Shown: positions 9,496 through 20,124, numbered from the stretch's first letter. The stretch: DNA of 64,000 nt from Mycobacterium sp. PSTR-4-N (GCF_022348085.1 NZ_JAKRFN010000007.1:165943-229942); one strand, 5' to 3'. Numbers and translations: made by a program. Notes: a model not told the origin generated them from the letters alone.

Positions 9496-9810
9496 CTACC
9501 AACGGTGACCGGGGCCTGAGGATGCTTTCGATGGCCAGTACGCCACGTACTCACCATCGGGGTCGTAGAAGTGCCAGCACCCATCGGGACTGGTCCGAGC
9601 GGTCCACCCCCGAGACACGGCCCACTGCACGAGGGCAGCGGCGATCTCGCCGTTACCAGCGGCACGCCGTGTTGCTTGCGCTCTGCCCCGTGGCTCACTT
9701 TTGTATGCCATGCCCAACTTTGGGCCTGCCAAACGGCGAGGCCTCCTCCTCCCTCTCGTCTTGTGTAGCCGCAGCAACGCACCCTGAGGGGACTCTGCTC
9801 GCCGCCGCAT
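9496..9810 (-). CDS. Small hypothetical protein, operator-adjacent
   Basis: 104 aa from the ATG at 9810, which sits four bases from the end of a strong BlaI-type operator and would be leaderless. The first 33 residues are Arg-rich and unconvincing as protein; an internal ATG at 9711 gives a better 71-aa product beginning MAYKSEP. The C-terminal half (AALVQWAVSRGWTARTS, then WHFYDPDGEYVAYWP) has a compact alpha-beta look resembling small HicA-like folds, but without clear catalytic residues. Function unknown. Position against the operator argues that it belongs to the regional regulon. Confidence 0.5.
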   Translation of the reverse strand: MRRRAESPQGALLRLHKTRGRRRPRRLAGPKLGMAYKSEPRGRAQATRRAAGNGEIAAALVQWAVSRGWTARTSPDGCWHFYDPDGEYVAYWPSKASSGPGHRW

Positions 9811-9813
9811 TAT

Positions 9814-9832
9814 CTACGTACCTAGATAGTAC
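9814..9832. promoter_or_regulatory. BlaI-type operator
   Basis: CTACGTA-CCTAG-ATAGTAC; read on the minus strand it becomes GTACTAT-N5-TACGTAG, matching the consensus. It abuts the 104-aa minus-strand gene. Flanking bases extend the dyad to TATCTA...TAGATA at 9811-9828. Confidence 0.72.
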
Positions 9833-9965
9833 TTGTTGGTGGCGTCGCGATGGTTGGAATGTGGTGGCGATGGACTACGTGAATCCGCTCTGGAGAAACG
9901 ATGGCAACCGAGCAAGCTCTAACAGCCTCAAACAGAACGCCCATGGTGCGCGCATCACGGCCCAG

Positions 9966-12152
9966 CTAGGGCCACCATCCCGTCAAAGCACCAATCCTGC
10001 GCCCGAGTTCTGGCGCCATGGACCGCACGTACGTAGCCGTCAAGTGGTGAGAATCTCGGTAGATCAGGATGTTCCCTTCGGCGGCTCGGCAATAATCGTC
10101 GCGACACATCGCACTACTCATGTCGATCACTTTCATCAGCGGGAAACGATTCGTGAGATCTGCAGCGGGATTGACGTCGTCGAGGACGAGCGCTCGTGGC
10201 ATGCCACACGTCGTCGCGTCGCCGCCGTCGGCCAGACAGTCGCGAGGGAAGAAAGGTTCGCCGTTGCGGACCAGCCACGGTGTATCGCGAATGCCAAGCA
10301 CCTTCACACCGCTTTCTGCGAACGCCTGCCAGATCGGCAGGTACACATCTGGCATGACGTCGCCGGGTTGCGTATCCCGTGGTCGTGTCACGGTGGTGAA
10401 CACGAAATCTGGTCGGTCGGCGACGATCTCGCGCATGGCGGCTTGAACCCAATCAAAGCACTGCGGGTACGGCTCTCCCGACCCCGGAATACGGGGCGCT
10501 CGCTCTCCTGATAGGGGGCAGCCCATCTTGAGATAGGTCACGACCTTGAAGCCGTACAGCCGGCCGAGCAGGTCCAGCGCAGTGATCCAGTGCTCGGCGT
10601 GCGAGCCGCCCGCCACCGCGATGGTGCGGGTCGCGGTTTTGGAACCAAAAGCGCACTCGCGCAGACTCGGGTCCGCGAAGTCGCTGATGCAGCTGTCGGC
10701 GGTGCTCTGCGGCAGGTCGTCCTTGGCCTCCAGGACCGTCGGCCGCATCGGCAGCTTGGGGACCTTGGCGTGGTCGATCAGCGCGCGTGCACCGGGGTAG
10801 TCGCGGGGCGACAGCCCGGCCAGCTCCTCGCCGTTGGCGCGCTGGACCGCCACGTGCTCGCGCCAGGTGAACGACGCCGCCGTCAGCGCCACGCCCAACA
10901 GCGTCACCACCGAGCCCAACACGATGGTGGGCCTAAGCAGGCGCGTGCGCAGCGGTACGGCGGCCTTCGCCTTTTTGGCCGAGCTGGTCGCACGCAGCCG
11001 CAGCGGCACCTCGATGTAGCGGGTCGTCAGCCAGGCCAGCACCCCGGAGACCAGCAGGACGCCCGCGCCCTCGGCCAGGTTGGCCTGTGCATGTCCGCTG
11101 TAGGCGAGCCAGAAGATCAGCAGCGGCCAGTGCCACAGGTACAGCGAGTAGGCCATCGCGCCGAGGGAGACGAACGGCTTGGTGGCCAGGAGGCGGTTCG
11201 GCAGGGGCATCCGGCCGTCGGCGCGGGCGAGGTGCGGGTCGGCGGCACGGTTGGCGGCGCTCAGGATGAGCAGGATGGTCGCCCCGACCGGGACCAGCGC
11301 CCACGGTCCGGGGAACTCCGCGACGCCGTCGATGAACGCGCCACACGACAGGATCGCGGCCAGTGCGAGCACCGAGACGAGGGTCCGCAGCCACATCGGC
11401 CACCGGACGTGCTGCACCAACGCCCCCGCCAGCGCCCCGAGCAATAACTCCCAGGCCCGGGCGAAGCTGTTGTAGTAGGCAGTGGTCTGGTCGGCCTGGT
11501 GCGCACCGATCGCGTACACGAATGAGGCGATGGTGAGCGCCGATAGCAGGACGACCAGAAGGACCCGCAGGTGCCTGCCCACGAGTAGGCGGCGCAGCAG
11601 GAAGCCGATGCCGAATACCAGCAGCAGGAATGCGAGGTAGAACTGCCCCTGCACCGACATCGACCAAATGTGCTGCAGCGGGCTGACCGCCTCGCTCGCG
11701 CGCAGGTAGTTCGCTGCCGTGCTCGACAGTTCCCAGTTCTGGTAATAGCCGAGGCTCGCGAGGCTCTGATCGGCGAACGTCTCCCACCGGGTCTCGGGCT
11801 GAACGAGGATCGTCAACCCCGCGGAGGCCGCGAGGACCACCACCAGCGCGGGAAGCAGGCGCCGGACCAGACGCCTGACCTCGGGCACGGGTGCCAGGGA
11901 GGCGGTCGACGTCAGGGCGGCGCGCAGCAGCCGGCCGCCGAAGAAGAAGCCGGACAACGCGAGGAACACGTCGACGCCACCGGAGACCCGGCCGAACCAC
12001 ACGTGGAACACCGCGACCAGCGCGATGGCGATGCCGCGCAGGCCGTCGAGGTCGTGGCGGTAGAACCCGGGAGCCCCAGTGCCCGTCAAGGCAGGGGCGG
12101 GGCGCCCGGAATCGGTACGCGGCGCCGTCCGGGGCGGGGCGGAGGTCAGCAT
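9966..12152 (-). CDS. Acyltransferase-3 / SGNH membrane acetyltransferase (OafA-like)
   Basis: 728 aa. The N-terminal two thirds carry about ten membrane helices of the acyltransferase-3 family, starting with DLDGLRGIAI and including a conserved His (AVFHVWF). The C-terminal third is an extracytoplasmic SGNH-hydrolase-type domain with AVAGGSHAEHW and DSHHLTATYV supplying Ser/His-like positions. Such proteins O-acylate surface polysaccharides, glycolipids or peptidoglycan. It lies about 100 bases after ccsB on the same strand and might be co-transcribed with it. Its link to the oxidase genes is unclear; envelope modification is the safest call. Confidence 0.88.
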   Translation of the reverse strand: MLTSAPPRTAPRTDSGRPAPALTGTGAPGFYRHDLDGLRGIAIALVAVFHVWFGRVSGGVDVFLALSGFFFGGRLLRAALTSTASLAPVPEVRRLVRRLLPALVVVLAASAGLTILVQPETRWETFADQSLASLGYYQNWELSSTAANYLRASEAVSPLQHIWSMSVQGQFYLAFLLLVFGIGFLLRRLLVGRHLRVLLVVLLSALTIASFVYAIGAHQADQTTAYYNSFARAWELLLGALAGALVQHVRWPMWLRTLVSVLALAAILSCGAFIDGVAEFPGPWALVPVGATILLILSAANRAADPHLARADGRMPLPNRLLATKPFVSLGAMAYSLYLWHWPLLIFWLAYSGHAQANLAEGAGVLLVSGVLAWLTTRYIEVPLRLRATSSAKKAKAAVPLRTRLLRPTIVLGSVVTLLGVALTAASFTWREHVAVQRANGEELAGLSPRDYPGARALIDHAKVPKLPMRPTVLEAKDDLPQSTADSCISDFADPSLRECAFGSKTATRTIAVAGGSHAEHWITALDLLGRLYGFKVVTYLKMGCPLSGERAPRIPGSGEPYPQCFDWVQAAMREIVADRPDFVFTTVTRPRDTQPGDVMPDVYLPIWQAFAESGVKVLGIRDTPWLVRNGEPFFPRDCLADGGDATTCGMPRALVLDDVNPAADLTNRFPLMKVIDMSSAMCRDDYCRAAEGNILIYRDSHHLTATYVRSMAPELGRRIGALTGWWP

Positions 12153-12255
12153 GGTCGTCGAGACGACACCACGGGAGTCATGAGTTCAGCCGCGGTCATG
12201 ACGCGGCCAGACGAAACTGGTGTGCCGAGTACGTCCGCACCCTCTGGCCTCGACG

Positions 12256-13236
12256 TCAGCCCACCCCGGCGTAGGAGTGCAACCCAGCAATCACCAGATT
12301 GATGAAAAACAGGTTGAAGACCATCGCCACGAAGCCGGCCACGTTGATCCAAGCAGCCTTCCTGTCACGCCACCCCGCGGTGGAGCGGGCATGCAAGTAG
12401 GCCGCGTAGGCAACCCATGCGATGAACGACACCGTCTCCTTGGGGTCCCAACCCCAGAAGCGTCCCCACGTCTCCTCGGCCCAGATCGCGCCGAAGATGA
12501 CGCCAAACCCGAAAGTCGGGAACGCAAAGATCGTGGTGCGGTAGGCGATCCTGTCCAGAACTTGTGCATCGGGCAACCTGGACATGATGCCCGCGACGTA
12601 CCCGTTCCCCCCGTCGCCCCGCAGCTCACCATGAGTCGACGTCTTGGCCAGGAACAGAATGCTTGCCACTCCGGCGACAAGGAACACACCGGAGCCGAGG
12701 CTCACCACCGACACATGAATAGGCAACCAATACGACTGCAGCGCAGGCATCACGGGCGCGGCGTCGGCATACAGCCACTTGCCCGACACCGCGAGCAGAA
12801 TCAACACCGGGATCAGGACAAACACCCACAGCGCGCGAAACTGCGGGCGGCGCAACACGACTGCCGCGGCGACGAGGCCGCACAAGCAAGTCAAGTTGAT
12901 GAACTCGTACATGTTGCCCCAGGGGGCACGCGAGGTCGCCAAGCCGCGCAGGACAATGCACATCAGGAGTAAGACGGCACCCACGAAGACCACGGCTATT
13001 CCAGCACGCTCCATACGTTCTGCCCGCGATCGCCGCGGCATCTCGGTGACGACACCCGGGCTTGCGCTGTCGAGCGAGACCCCTACAGGTGCCATAGACC
13101 TCTCGAGTGTCCTTGTCCGACCGATCGCGAAAGTCGCTGCAAGAAGCAACAATGCAAGCGTCAGCACGCCCACCGCTGATGCGTACGCCCAGTCCGAATA
13201 CAGCGCCAGAGATTCCCGTGTGCCAACTACGTTCAC
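12256..13236 (-). CDS. ccsB: CcsB/CcsA (ResC) cytochrome c synthase subunit
   Basis: 326 aa from the GTG at 13236, chosen because the product then begins like mycobacterial CcsA (short leader, then YSDWAY); an earlier GTG at 13290 adds 18 poor residues. It has about eight helices and the haem-handling tryptophan-rich signature GRFWGWDPKE near the C-terminus, followed by conserved histidine-bearing helices. In system II, CcsA with ResB/Ccs1 attaches haem to apocytochrome c. No ResB gene occurs in this window, so it would have to work with a chromosomal partner. No consensus BlaI-type operator was seen just upstream. Confidence 0.9.
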   Translation of the reverse strand: MNVVGTRESLALYSDWAYASAVGVLTLALLLLAATFAIGRTRTLERSMAPVGVSLDSASPGVVTEMPRRSRAERMERAGIAVVFVGAVLLLMCIVLRGLATSRAPWGNMYEFINLTCLCGLVAAAVVLRRPQFRALWVFVLIPVLILLAVSGKWLYADAAPVMPALQSYWLPIHVSVVSLGSGVFLVAGVASILFLAKTSTHGELRGDGGNGYVAGIMSRLPDAQVLDRIAYRTTIFAFPTFGFGVIFGAIWAEETWGRFWGWDPKETVSFIAWVAYAAYLHARSTAGWRDRKAAWINVAGFVAMVFNLFFINLVIAGLHSYAGVG

Positions 13237-13405
13237 GTCTGAGATCTCACGCTGCCGTTGAGGACTATCGGCGTAGCGTAGCCAGACCACAACCTCGCTC
13301 GTCTGCCTCCGCTCGTCTCGCCTCCCTGCGATCGTCTCTGCGAGCGCGACGTCTGTTTACGGTATTGGACCCAGTGTGCGGTCGGCTGCCGCGACCCGAA
13401 AACGT

Positions 13406-13921
13406 TCACGGCGTGCCCAGCCCGCCGCATGACGGAGGTTCGGGAGTGTCGAGAAGAAATCCGAATCCATTGAGCCGCATATCTGCTCGCAGCGATGGAC
13501 TCGGTCGATTAGCTGATAGCCATGCCCTCAGCGCGTCGGCTTGTTGCTCCGGGGAGGCATCCGCCACGCCAGCGTCGTCGAGGATGAAGTAGCAGAGGGT
13601 TGCATCGCCGAAACAACCGTTGATCATGCTTACGTCGGCGGTTGCCTTCACGTCGGCTGCCATGACGCGGAGTTCGAGGAGCGACCACTCGGGGTTAGAC
13701 CCTGCACCTGGACGCTGCCGCAACCACTCGTGGAATTCCTCGTGCAGCTCGGACGGCAGTGGATAACCGCTGCGGGACAGGGCTTTTACTACCACCAGAA
13801 TGGCCATGCTCGGCTCACCAACGTGTAGCGCCGTGAGCGCCGTCACACGCTGCGCTTCCGTAAGGCAGGGTTCGGCGGCCTCCCACATCACCTCGGCCAT
13901 CTCGAAGTCTCCCCGAATCAT
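13406..13921 (-). CDS. Conserved-looking hypothetical protein
   Basis: 171 aa, ATG start (a second ATG gives a product beginning MAEVM). It is predicted soluble and helical, with acidic patches, and has no catalytic motif that I recognise. The composition and codon use look like a genuine mycobacterial protein. Residues about 55-75 (ELHEEFHEWLRQRP) suggest an amphipathic helix. It sits between ctaD and ccsB on the same strand. No function can be assigned. Confidence 0.6.
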   Translation of the reverse strand: MIRGDFEMAEVMWEAAEPCLTEAQRVTALTALHVGEPSMAILVVVKALSRSGYPLPSELHEEFHEWLRQRPGAGSNPEWSLLELRVMAADVKATADVSMINGCFGDATLCYFILDDAGVADASPEQQADALRAWLSANRPSPSLRADMRLNGFGFLLDTPEPPSCGGLGTP

Positions 13922-14048
13922 GTAGGCCTTTTAGGTGATTCACCGACCCGCTGCGGCCTCAACAGCGGCATGAGGCCGCCTCGGCAGTGACCGCGCATAA
14001 GGCTGGAATAGCGCGCGCCTTTGCATATCAGCATTGTGGCCGATCGGT

Positions 14049-15833
<1,785 letters not shown>

Positions 15834-15840
15834 CTACGGA

Positions 15841-15890
15841 CTACATACGTAGGATATCCTACTGCGTAGGTTAGTACTAGCTTGTGTAGT
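15841..15890. promoter_or_regulatory. Compound BlaI-type operator upstream of ctaD
   Basis: Two elements lie together: a perfect 14-bp palindrome GTAGGATATCCTAC (15849-15862) and CTACTGC-GTAGG-TTAGTAC (15859-15877), which fits the 19-bp half-site spacing with TACT/AGTA arms. Further TAGTAC and GTGTAG half-sites follow. The cluster ends about 50 bases before the ctaD start. Confidence 0.65.
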
Positions 15891-16099
15891 TGGAAGTGCT
15901 GGACCCATCAGTGAGCCACATCGCCCGGTGACGGGCGTCCTGCCGGGGCGGGTGCCGAGCCAGCACTCGCACCCGCTCCGGCCCAGCCCCTTCGAGCCGA
16001 CCTCCGGTGCGTTAGGGAGGTGCCAGTCTCGCGGCGCGGGGAGCTGTATTGAGGTGTCACGAACGACGTCCGAGCCTGACGGTCGTCCTTAATCTGGTT

Positions 16100-16118
16100 C
16101 TACTACGTACGTACTTAG
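16100..16118. promoter_or_regulatory. BlaI-type operator upstream of the M23 peptidase
   Basis: CTACTAC-GTACG-TACTTAG, including the 10-bp palindrome TACGTACGTA. It lies about 190 bases before the M23 peptidase start and 300 bases from the divergent ctaD. Orientation (TACTAC first) matches sites that face the plus-strand gene. The rest of the 15.8-16.3 kb intergenic region shows nothing further. Confidence 0.7.
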
Positions 16119-16304
16119 CAAAGTAGCTCCTCACGTTGTTGCGTGCGTTCCTGATTAAACCGATTGCGTCCCAACCCATTAAGTAACGTGTGATGTCAGG
16201 CGGGGGCGTTCATCGGCGGTTCGTGACTTGCCCAGTAGCCGGTGTTGGGTTAGCGTCTCGCCAACCAGATAACGAATCGGTAACGGCAAAGGATCGACTT
16301 CGAA

Positions 16305-17324
16305 GTGGTGCACCACCGACTCGCGCGACCAGACGCGCCGGCCGATCGTGGGGCCACTGACGTCACCGAGATCATCGCCTTCGGCGAGTTCGGCGCGTTG
16401 CTGGATATGGCCAATTGTCGCAGCGATCCGTTCGCTATGGACTTCGAGGTGTTGAGCGCACCGGAACTCGACGACCTCAACGATGTGGCCGATGAGTCGC
16501 CACGGCTGCTGCTCCCATCGAAAGGTGCCACGAAGGCAGCGTCACCGACCGTGCCGGCTCCCGTCGGCGGGGCACGTCTTAGGGAACGTCCACCGCCGTC
16601 TCGGGCGCAGTCGGGCGCTACCCTCCGCGCATCTGGCGGAGCGCATCGACGAACCCCCGCGGCCACCGGTGCGGTGCACAGCAGGTTGGTCATCACTGCT
16701 ATCGCCGTCGGCGCGATCGCCGCCGCAGCGAACGCAGCGGTCGACGAAACCGAGGCGCAGCAGCCGGTTTTGGTCGCCGACTCTGCGGCGTCCCCGACTG
16801 CCCTCCCCGACGCCTCGGGGATGCAGATCATCCCTGTGGCAAACGGTTTCGATGCTGGGATCCATCGACAGGAATTGGCCAACGGCGCGGCCTTCGCTCA
16901 GGAGCGGGCGCAGCGGGAGGCGCGACTTCGGCGCCCCCAGTTCACCTTTCCTGCCCGAGGCATCCTGACATCGGGCTTCGGAGCCCGGTGGGGCACCCTG
17001 CACGCCGGACTCGACATCGCCAACGCCGTCGGCACTCCGATCTACGCCGCATCCGATGGCGACGTGATTGCCTCCGGTCCGACACCGGGTTTCGGCATGT
17101 GGGTCAAGATCCTTGCCGCGGACGGCACAGTTACGCTCTACGGTCACATCGACACCACGATGGTGCAAACGGGCCAGCGGGTGATGGCCGGCGACCAGAT
17201 CGCCACCATGGGCAACCGAGGCAATTCGACGGGACCGCACCTGCACTTCGAGGTGCACCGCAACGGATCGGTCAAGACCGATCCGATGGCGTGGTTGGGG
17301 GAACGGGGAGTGCCTAACGGCTAG
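16305..17324 (+). CDS. M23-family metalloendopeptidase (LytM-type)
   Basis: 339 aa from a GTG 11 bases after an AAAGGA ribosome-binding site. An N-terminal cytoplasmic segment of about 125 residues is followed by one membrane helix (residues about 127-145), then a short charged linker and a C-terminal M23 domain. Zinc ligands are in HAGLD and HLHFE, with GHID between, so the enzyme should be active. M23 enzymes cut peptidoglycan cross-bridges. The long N-terminal tail (TDVTEIIAFGEFG) is typical of actinobacterial membrane-anchored members. A BlaI-type operator upstream and the adjacent repressor gene suggest regulated wall remodelling. Confidence 0.9.
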   Translation: MVHHRLARPDAPADRGATDVTEIIAFGEFGALLDMANCRSDPFAMDFEVLSAPELDDLNDVADESPRLLLPSKGATKAASPTVPAPVGGARLRERPPPSRAQSGATLRASGGAHRRTPAATGAVHSRLVITAIAVGAIAAAANAAVDETEAQQPVLVADSAASPTALPDASGMQIIPVANGFDAGIHRQELANGAAFAQERAQREARLRRPQFTFPARGILTSGFGARWGTLHAGLDIANAVGTPIYAASDGDVIASGPTPGFGMWVKILAADGTVTLYGHIDTTMVQTGQRVMAGDQIATMGNRGNSTGPHLHFEVHRNGSVKTDPMAWLGERGVPNG

Positions 17325-17473
17325 GGCAGCTGCCTGACCGTCTACACAATGCGAGCACAGCCGTCTCACGAAGACAACTCCCCAGGAGAGGCCGGGCGAT
17401 CAGAGGCGGAAGGCCCGACCTGGAGTGCCGGCAGCATCGCTGATGCAGCCCGCCGCTGAAGGCTACCAGCCAG

Positions 17474-17489
17474 CTACTGACGTCAGTAG
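17474..17489. promoter_or_regulatory. Palindromic operator upstream of the repressor gene
   Basis: CTACTGACGTCAGTAG is a perfect 16-bp palindrome with the same CTACT/AGTAG arms as the other sites but a shorter centre. It is 120 bases upstream of the BlaI-type gene and probably mediates autoregulation. Confidence 0.72.
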
Positions 17490-17572
17490 AATCACGTCGA
17501 GCCCGGCTGGCCGCCGCGCGATCACAGTCGGCGCCGTGCGCTCACTTCAGCGCCGGCACACCGATCGACACC

Positions 17573-17601
17573 GTAAGCTACCTACTGACCAATTCAGGAG
17601 G
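17573..17601 (+). promoter_or_regulatory. Second operator half-sites and ribosome-binding site of the repressor gene
   Basis: GTAAGCTACCTACTGACC holds clustered CTAC half-sites directly before a consensus AGGAGG (17596-17601), 7 bases from the ATG at 17609. It would let the repressor occlude its own promoter or initiation region. Confidence 0.5.
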
Positions 17602-17608
17602 TTCGATC

Positions 17609-17995
17609 ATGGCTCGGGTGCGTGGCTTCGGAGAGCTCGAAGCGTCGATCATGGATCGCCTCTGGAATCGTGACCCCGAGGCCGACACCACGGTCAGGGA
17701 CATCTTCGACGAGTTGAGCACCGAACGCCACATCGCGTACACCACAGTGATGTCGACGATGGACAACTTGCATGGCAAGGGTTGGCTGTCGCGTGAACGC
17801 GACGGCAAGGCGTATCGCTACCGGCCGACCCTGACTCGCGAGGAGCACAGTGCACGACTCATGTTGGAGGCACTGAGCGGCGGCGGTCGGTCGGAGGCGG
17901 TCCTGAGTCATTTCGTGGCGCAGATCGATGCAGAGGAATCCGCTGACTTGCGTGCTGCGCTGCGGCGCCTGGCCCGCAAGTCAGGTCGCCGATGA
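17609..17995 (+). CDS. BlaI/MecI/CopY-family transcriptional repressor
   Basis: 128 aa. The N-terminal winged helix (residues about 5-75) begins GELEASIMDRLW and contains the recognition region IAYTTVMSTMDNLHGKGWL typical of BlaI/MecI/CopY; the C-terminal third is the dimerisation and protease-cleavage region. Family members bind TACTAC-type dyads and are cleaved when a partner M56 protease is activated. The M56 gene follows with a 4-base overlap, as in blaI-blaR. Two CTAC-rich dyads precede it. I propose it as the regulator of the dispersed CTACTAT-N5-TACGTAG sites. CopY-type metal-binding cysteines are absent, which favours a BlaI mechanism. Confidence 0.93.
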   Translation: MARVRGFGELEASIMDRLWNRDPEADTTVRDIFDELSTERHIAYTTVMSTMDNLHGKGWLSRERDGKAYRYRPTLTREEHSARLMLEALSGGGRSEAVLSHFVAQIDAEESADLRAALRRLARKSGRR

Positions 17996-18936
17996 CCGTC
18001 GCGGCGGCTTTGCTGCTCTATGTCGCGGCGGTCCTGGCGATCGCACCGAAGCTGCTGGTCCATATCACCGCCGACGGCGGGGCTCCGCGCCTGGCGATAG
18101 CCGCGTGGATCACCGCTGTCGTGACGGTGCTCGGCTGCTCGGTTGCCGCCGTCGCGCTGCTGCTCATCGAGGCCGCTGGGCATTGGGACAGCCCCGACGC
18201 GCTGCTCGTCACGTGCCTAGAACGTCTGCGCGCCATTCTCGTCGGCCACGCCGGGTGGCCGGCGCGAATCGTCGCAACCGTCGCGGTGGCCATCGCGGTC
18301 GGAAGTCTGATCGCCGTCGTCATTCGAATAGGCCGCGCTCTGGGCCGGATGCGCACCCACACCTTCGCGCACGCCGACGCCGTGCGCCTGGTGGGCCGTT
18401 CACATGGCAGCGACGTCGTGGTCATCGAGGCAACCGAGCCTGCGGCGTATTGCGTGGCGGGACGCCCACCGGCGATCGTGGTGACCTCCGCAGCTCTGGC
18501 CGCGCTCGATGAAAACCAACTGGCGGCCGTCGTGGCCCACGAGCGTGCTCACCTCGACGGCCGGCACGCCTACATCGTCGCTGCGACGCGCGGCCTGACC
18601 GCCGCGCTGCCCACATGCGGGCTCTTCGCGAGCGCAGCCAGCCACGTCAGTTCTCTGTTGGAAATGTGCGCCGACGATGCGGCCGCTCGTCGCCACGGCC
18701 GTCAGCCGCTGCTCGCAGGCTTGTTGACCCTCTCTGGCGCCACCGCCCCGGCTCACGGTCTGGCCGCCGCCGGTATCGCCGTGCTCGCCCGTGCCGAGCG
18801 GTTGTCGAAGCCACCACGACGCTTCGCCCGCATCCAGACCCAAGTCACGCTCAGCGGTGCGGTGGCGGCGATGGCCGCCACACCGTTGGCGATCGTCACG
18901 CTGTCGCTATCGGGCGTACTGATCTGCTTCGCGTGA
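17992..18936 (+). CDS. BlaR/MecR-like M56 membrane zinc metalloprotease
   Basis: 314 aa with about four membrane helices and the HERAH zinc-protease motif (His183, Glu184, His187) followed by HLDGRH. It lacks the C-terminal penicillin-binding sensor of staphylococcal BlaR1, as do mycobacterial BlaR proteins, so the signal is unlikely to be simple beta-lactam acylation. Its expected job is to cleave the repressor encoded just upstream; start and stop overlap (ATGA), implying coupled translation. The neighbourhood suggests the signal reflects respiratory, redox or envelope state; that is inference. Confidence 0.92.
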   Translation: MTVAAALLLYVAAVLAIAPKLLVHITADGGAPRLAIAAWITAVVTVLGCSVAAVALLLIEAAGHWDSPDALLVTCLERLRAILVGHAGWPARIVATVAVAIAVGSLIAVVIRIGRALGRMRTHTFAHADAVRLVGRSHGSDVVVIEATEPAAYCVAGRPPAIVVTSAALAALDENQLAAVVAHERAHLDGRHAYIVAATRGLTAALPTCGLFASAASHVSSLLEMCADDAAARRHGRQPLLAGLLTLSGATAPAHGLAAAGIAVLARAERLSKPPRRFARIQTQVTLSGAVAAMAATPLAIVTLSLSGVLICFA

Positions 18937-19054
18937 GCGGCTCACCGCGCTCAAGGACTTCACGACATTCTTGGCGCATCCAAATACCGTGCTGCACGGC
19001 GTCATTGCGCCGTAAATGCGGCTATGGCAGGGTTCGTGGCGCTTCTGCGGCTGG

Positions 19055-19258
19055 CTAGAAGTGCGGGAGGTCGGCCATGCCCGCAAGGTGAGCGGCGGCG
19101 GGGTCGGCCACAAGCATGGCCAACACCGCCAAACTCAGGGCCAACAGTAGCGCCGTCGCGATCCATCGGCGAGCCAGTCGGCCCGTCGGCCGCACGTGGC
19201 GCTGCTGAGGCCAACTCGACCGCGGTCCGTGGCAGGACACGGCCAGTGCACTCTTCAC
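19055..19258 (-). CDS. Small single-pass membrane protein, probably leaderless
   Basis: 67 aa from a GTG at 19258. A Ser/Arg-rich leader is followed by one strong hydrophobic helix (residues about 33-50, ATALLLALSLAVLAMLVA) and a short tail ending in HLAGMADLPHF. The start lies about 10 bases from a consensus BlaI-type dyad, whose inner arm (CATAGT) can act as the -10 for a leaderless transcript. Histidines and Met in the tail could bind copper, but this is weak. It is divergent from the DUF305 lipoprotein gene. No homologue recognised. Confidence 0.5.
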   Translation of the reverse strand: MKSALAVSCHGPRSSWPQQRHVRPTGRLARRWIATALLLALSLAVLAMLVADPAAAHLAGMADLPHF

Positions 19259-19267
19259 ACCACCAAT

Positions 19268-19286
19268 CTACTATGTGACTACGTAT
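19268..19286. promoter_or_regulatory. BlaI-type operator between small membrane gene and DUF305 gene
   Basis: CTACTAT-GTGAC-TACGTAT matches 18 of 19 consensus positions outside the spacer. It lies between two divergent genes and can control both. Confidence 0.75.
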
Positions 19287-19423
19287 GTGGCCATTGCTTC
19301 GCATTCTTGCGTTACGAGGTTCGGCGATGGGGTCACCAACACGGTGTAGGCGGCCTTCTGACCGGGCTTCGGCGGGCAACGATGTCACCGTCGCTCCATG
19401 CAGGCGGCGATGAAAGGGACCGC

Positions 19424-20062
19424 GTGCGCGACGATCTGAGAACGGGCACCGGGCGACCGGTCCGCGCGGCGTGGGTGGCACTCGCAGGTGTGACGATGAT
19501 CGTCGTCGCGGGCTGCGGCGACACGGGCCGTGTGTCGTCGCCGGGTCCTTCGAGCGCCGCGGGTGCCGTCGCCGACCAGCCGCACACTCGGTTCGACGTC
19601 TTGTTCGCCTTCGACATCATCGACCACAGCGGTCAAGCTGTTGCATTGAGCAATTCGACCACCGTCAAGCAAGGCATCGCACCCGAGATCCGGGACATCG
19701 CCAGACAAATCAGCGCGGGCAGCACCACCTACGTCAACGAGCTGCAGGCGCTCCTCGTCGATTGGGGATTCACCCCCATGACCGTCGGGCCCCGTCCTGC
19801 GGCGGGCAAGCCCAACGTCGCAGTTGCGCCGGGTGAACATCCGCTCGCCGTGGACGCCGACGTCCGTCGCGTCACCGGCGCGACCGGGACGGGTGCGGCG
19901 GGCCAATATCTGGAGTTGATGATCCGACAGCACCGTTTCACGATCTCGGCCGCGCGTGACCAGCTGGAAGCAGGGTCGAATCCTCGGGCGATGGCGATCG
20001 CGCGATCGCTCATCGAAAGCCAGCAAAGCGAGATCTCCGTCATGGAGACCCTGCACCCCTGA
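19424..20062 (+). CDS. DUF305-type lipoprotein
   Basis: 212 aa from a GTG with an AAAGGGA ribosome-binding site; the frame extends upstream without a better start. A signal peptide ends in the lipobox VVAGC (Cys about 31), so it is a membrane-anchored lipoprotein. The helical DUF305 region shows TGAAGQYLELMIRQH and later ARSLIESQQSEISVM. DUF305 proteins normally have a pair of adjacent histidines in the first motif (MxxHH); here one is replaced (RQH), and the second half is more degenerate. DUF305 proteins are often found with copper resistance genes, which fits the setting. A regional operator lies 140 bases upstream. Confidence 0.85.
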   Translation: MRDDLRTGTGRPVRAAWVALAGVTMIVVAGCGDTGRVSSPGPSSAAGAVADQPHTRFDVLFAFDIIDHSGQAVALSNSTTVKQGIAPEIRDIARQISAGSTTYVNELQALLVDWGFTPMTVGPRPAAGKPNVAVAPGEHPLAVDADVRRVTGATGTGAAGQYLELMIRQHRFTISAARDQLEAGSNPRAMAIARSLIESQQSEISVMETLHP

Positions 20063-20124
20063 CGATGTCGCTGGCGACCTGGGTCTGGCGTCGAATTGAT
20101 GGCCGCCGCGTTGTCGTCACGGCG

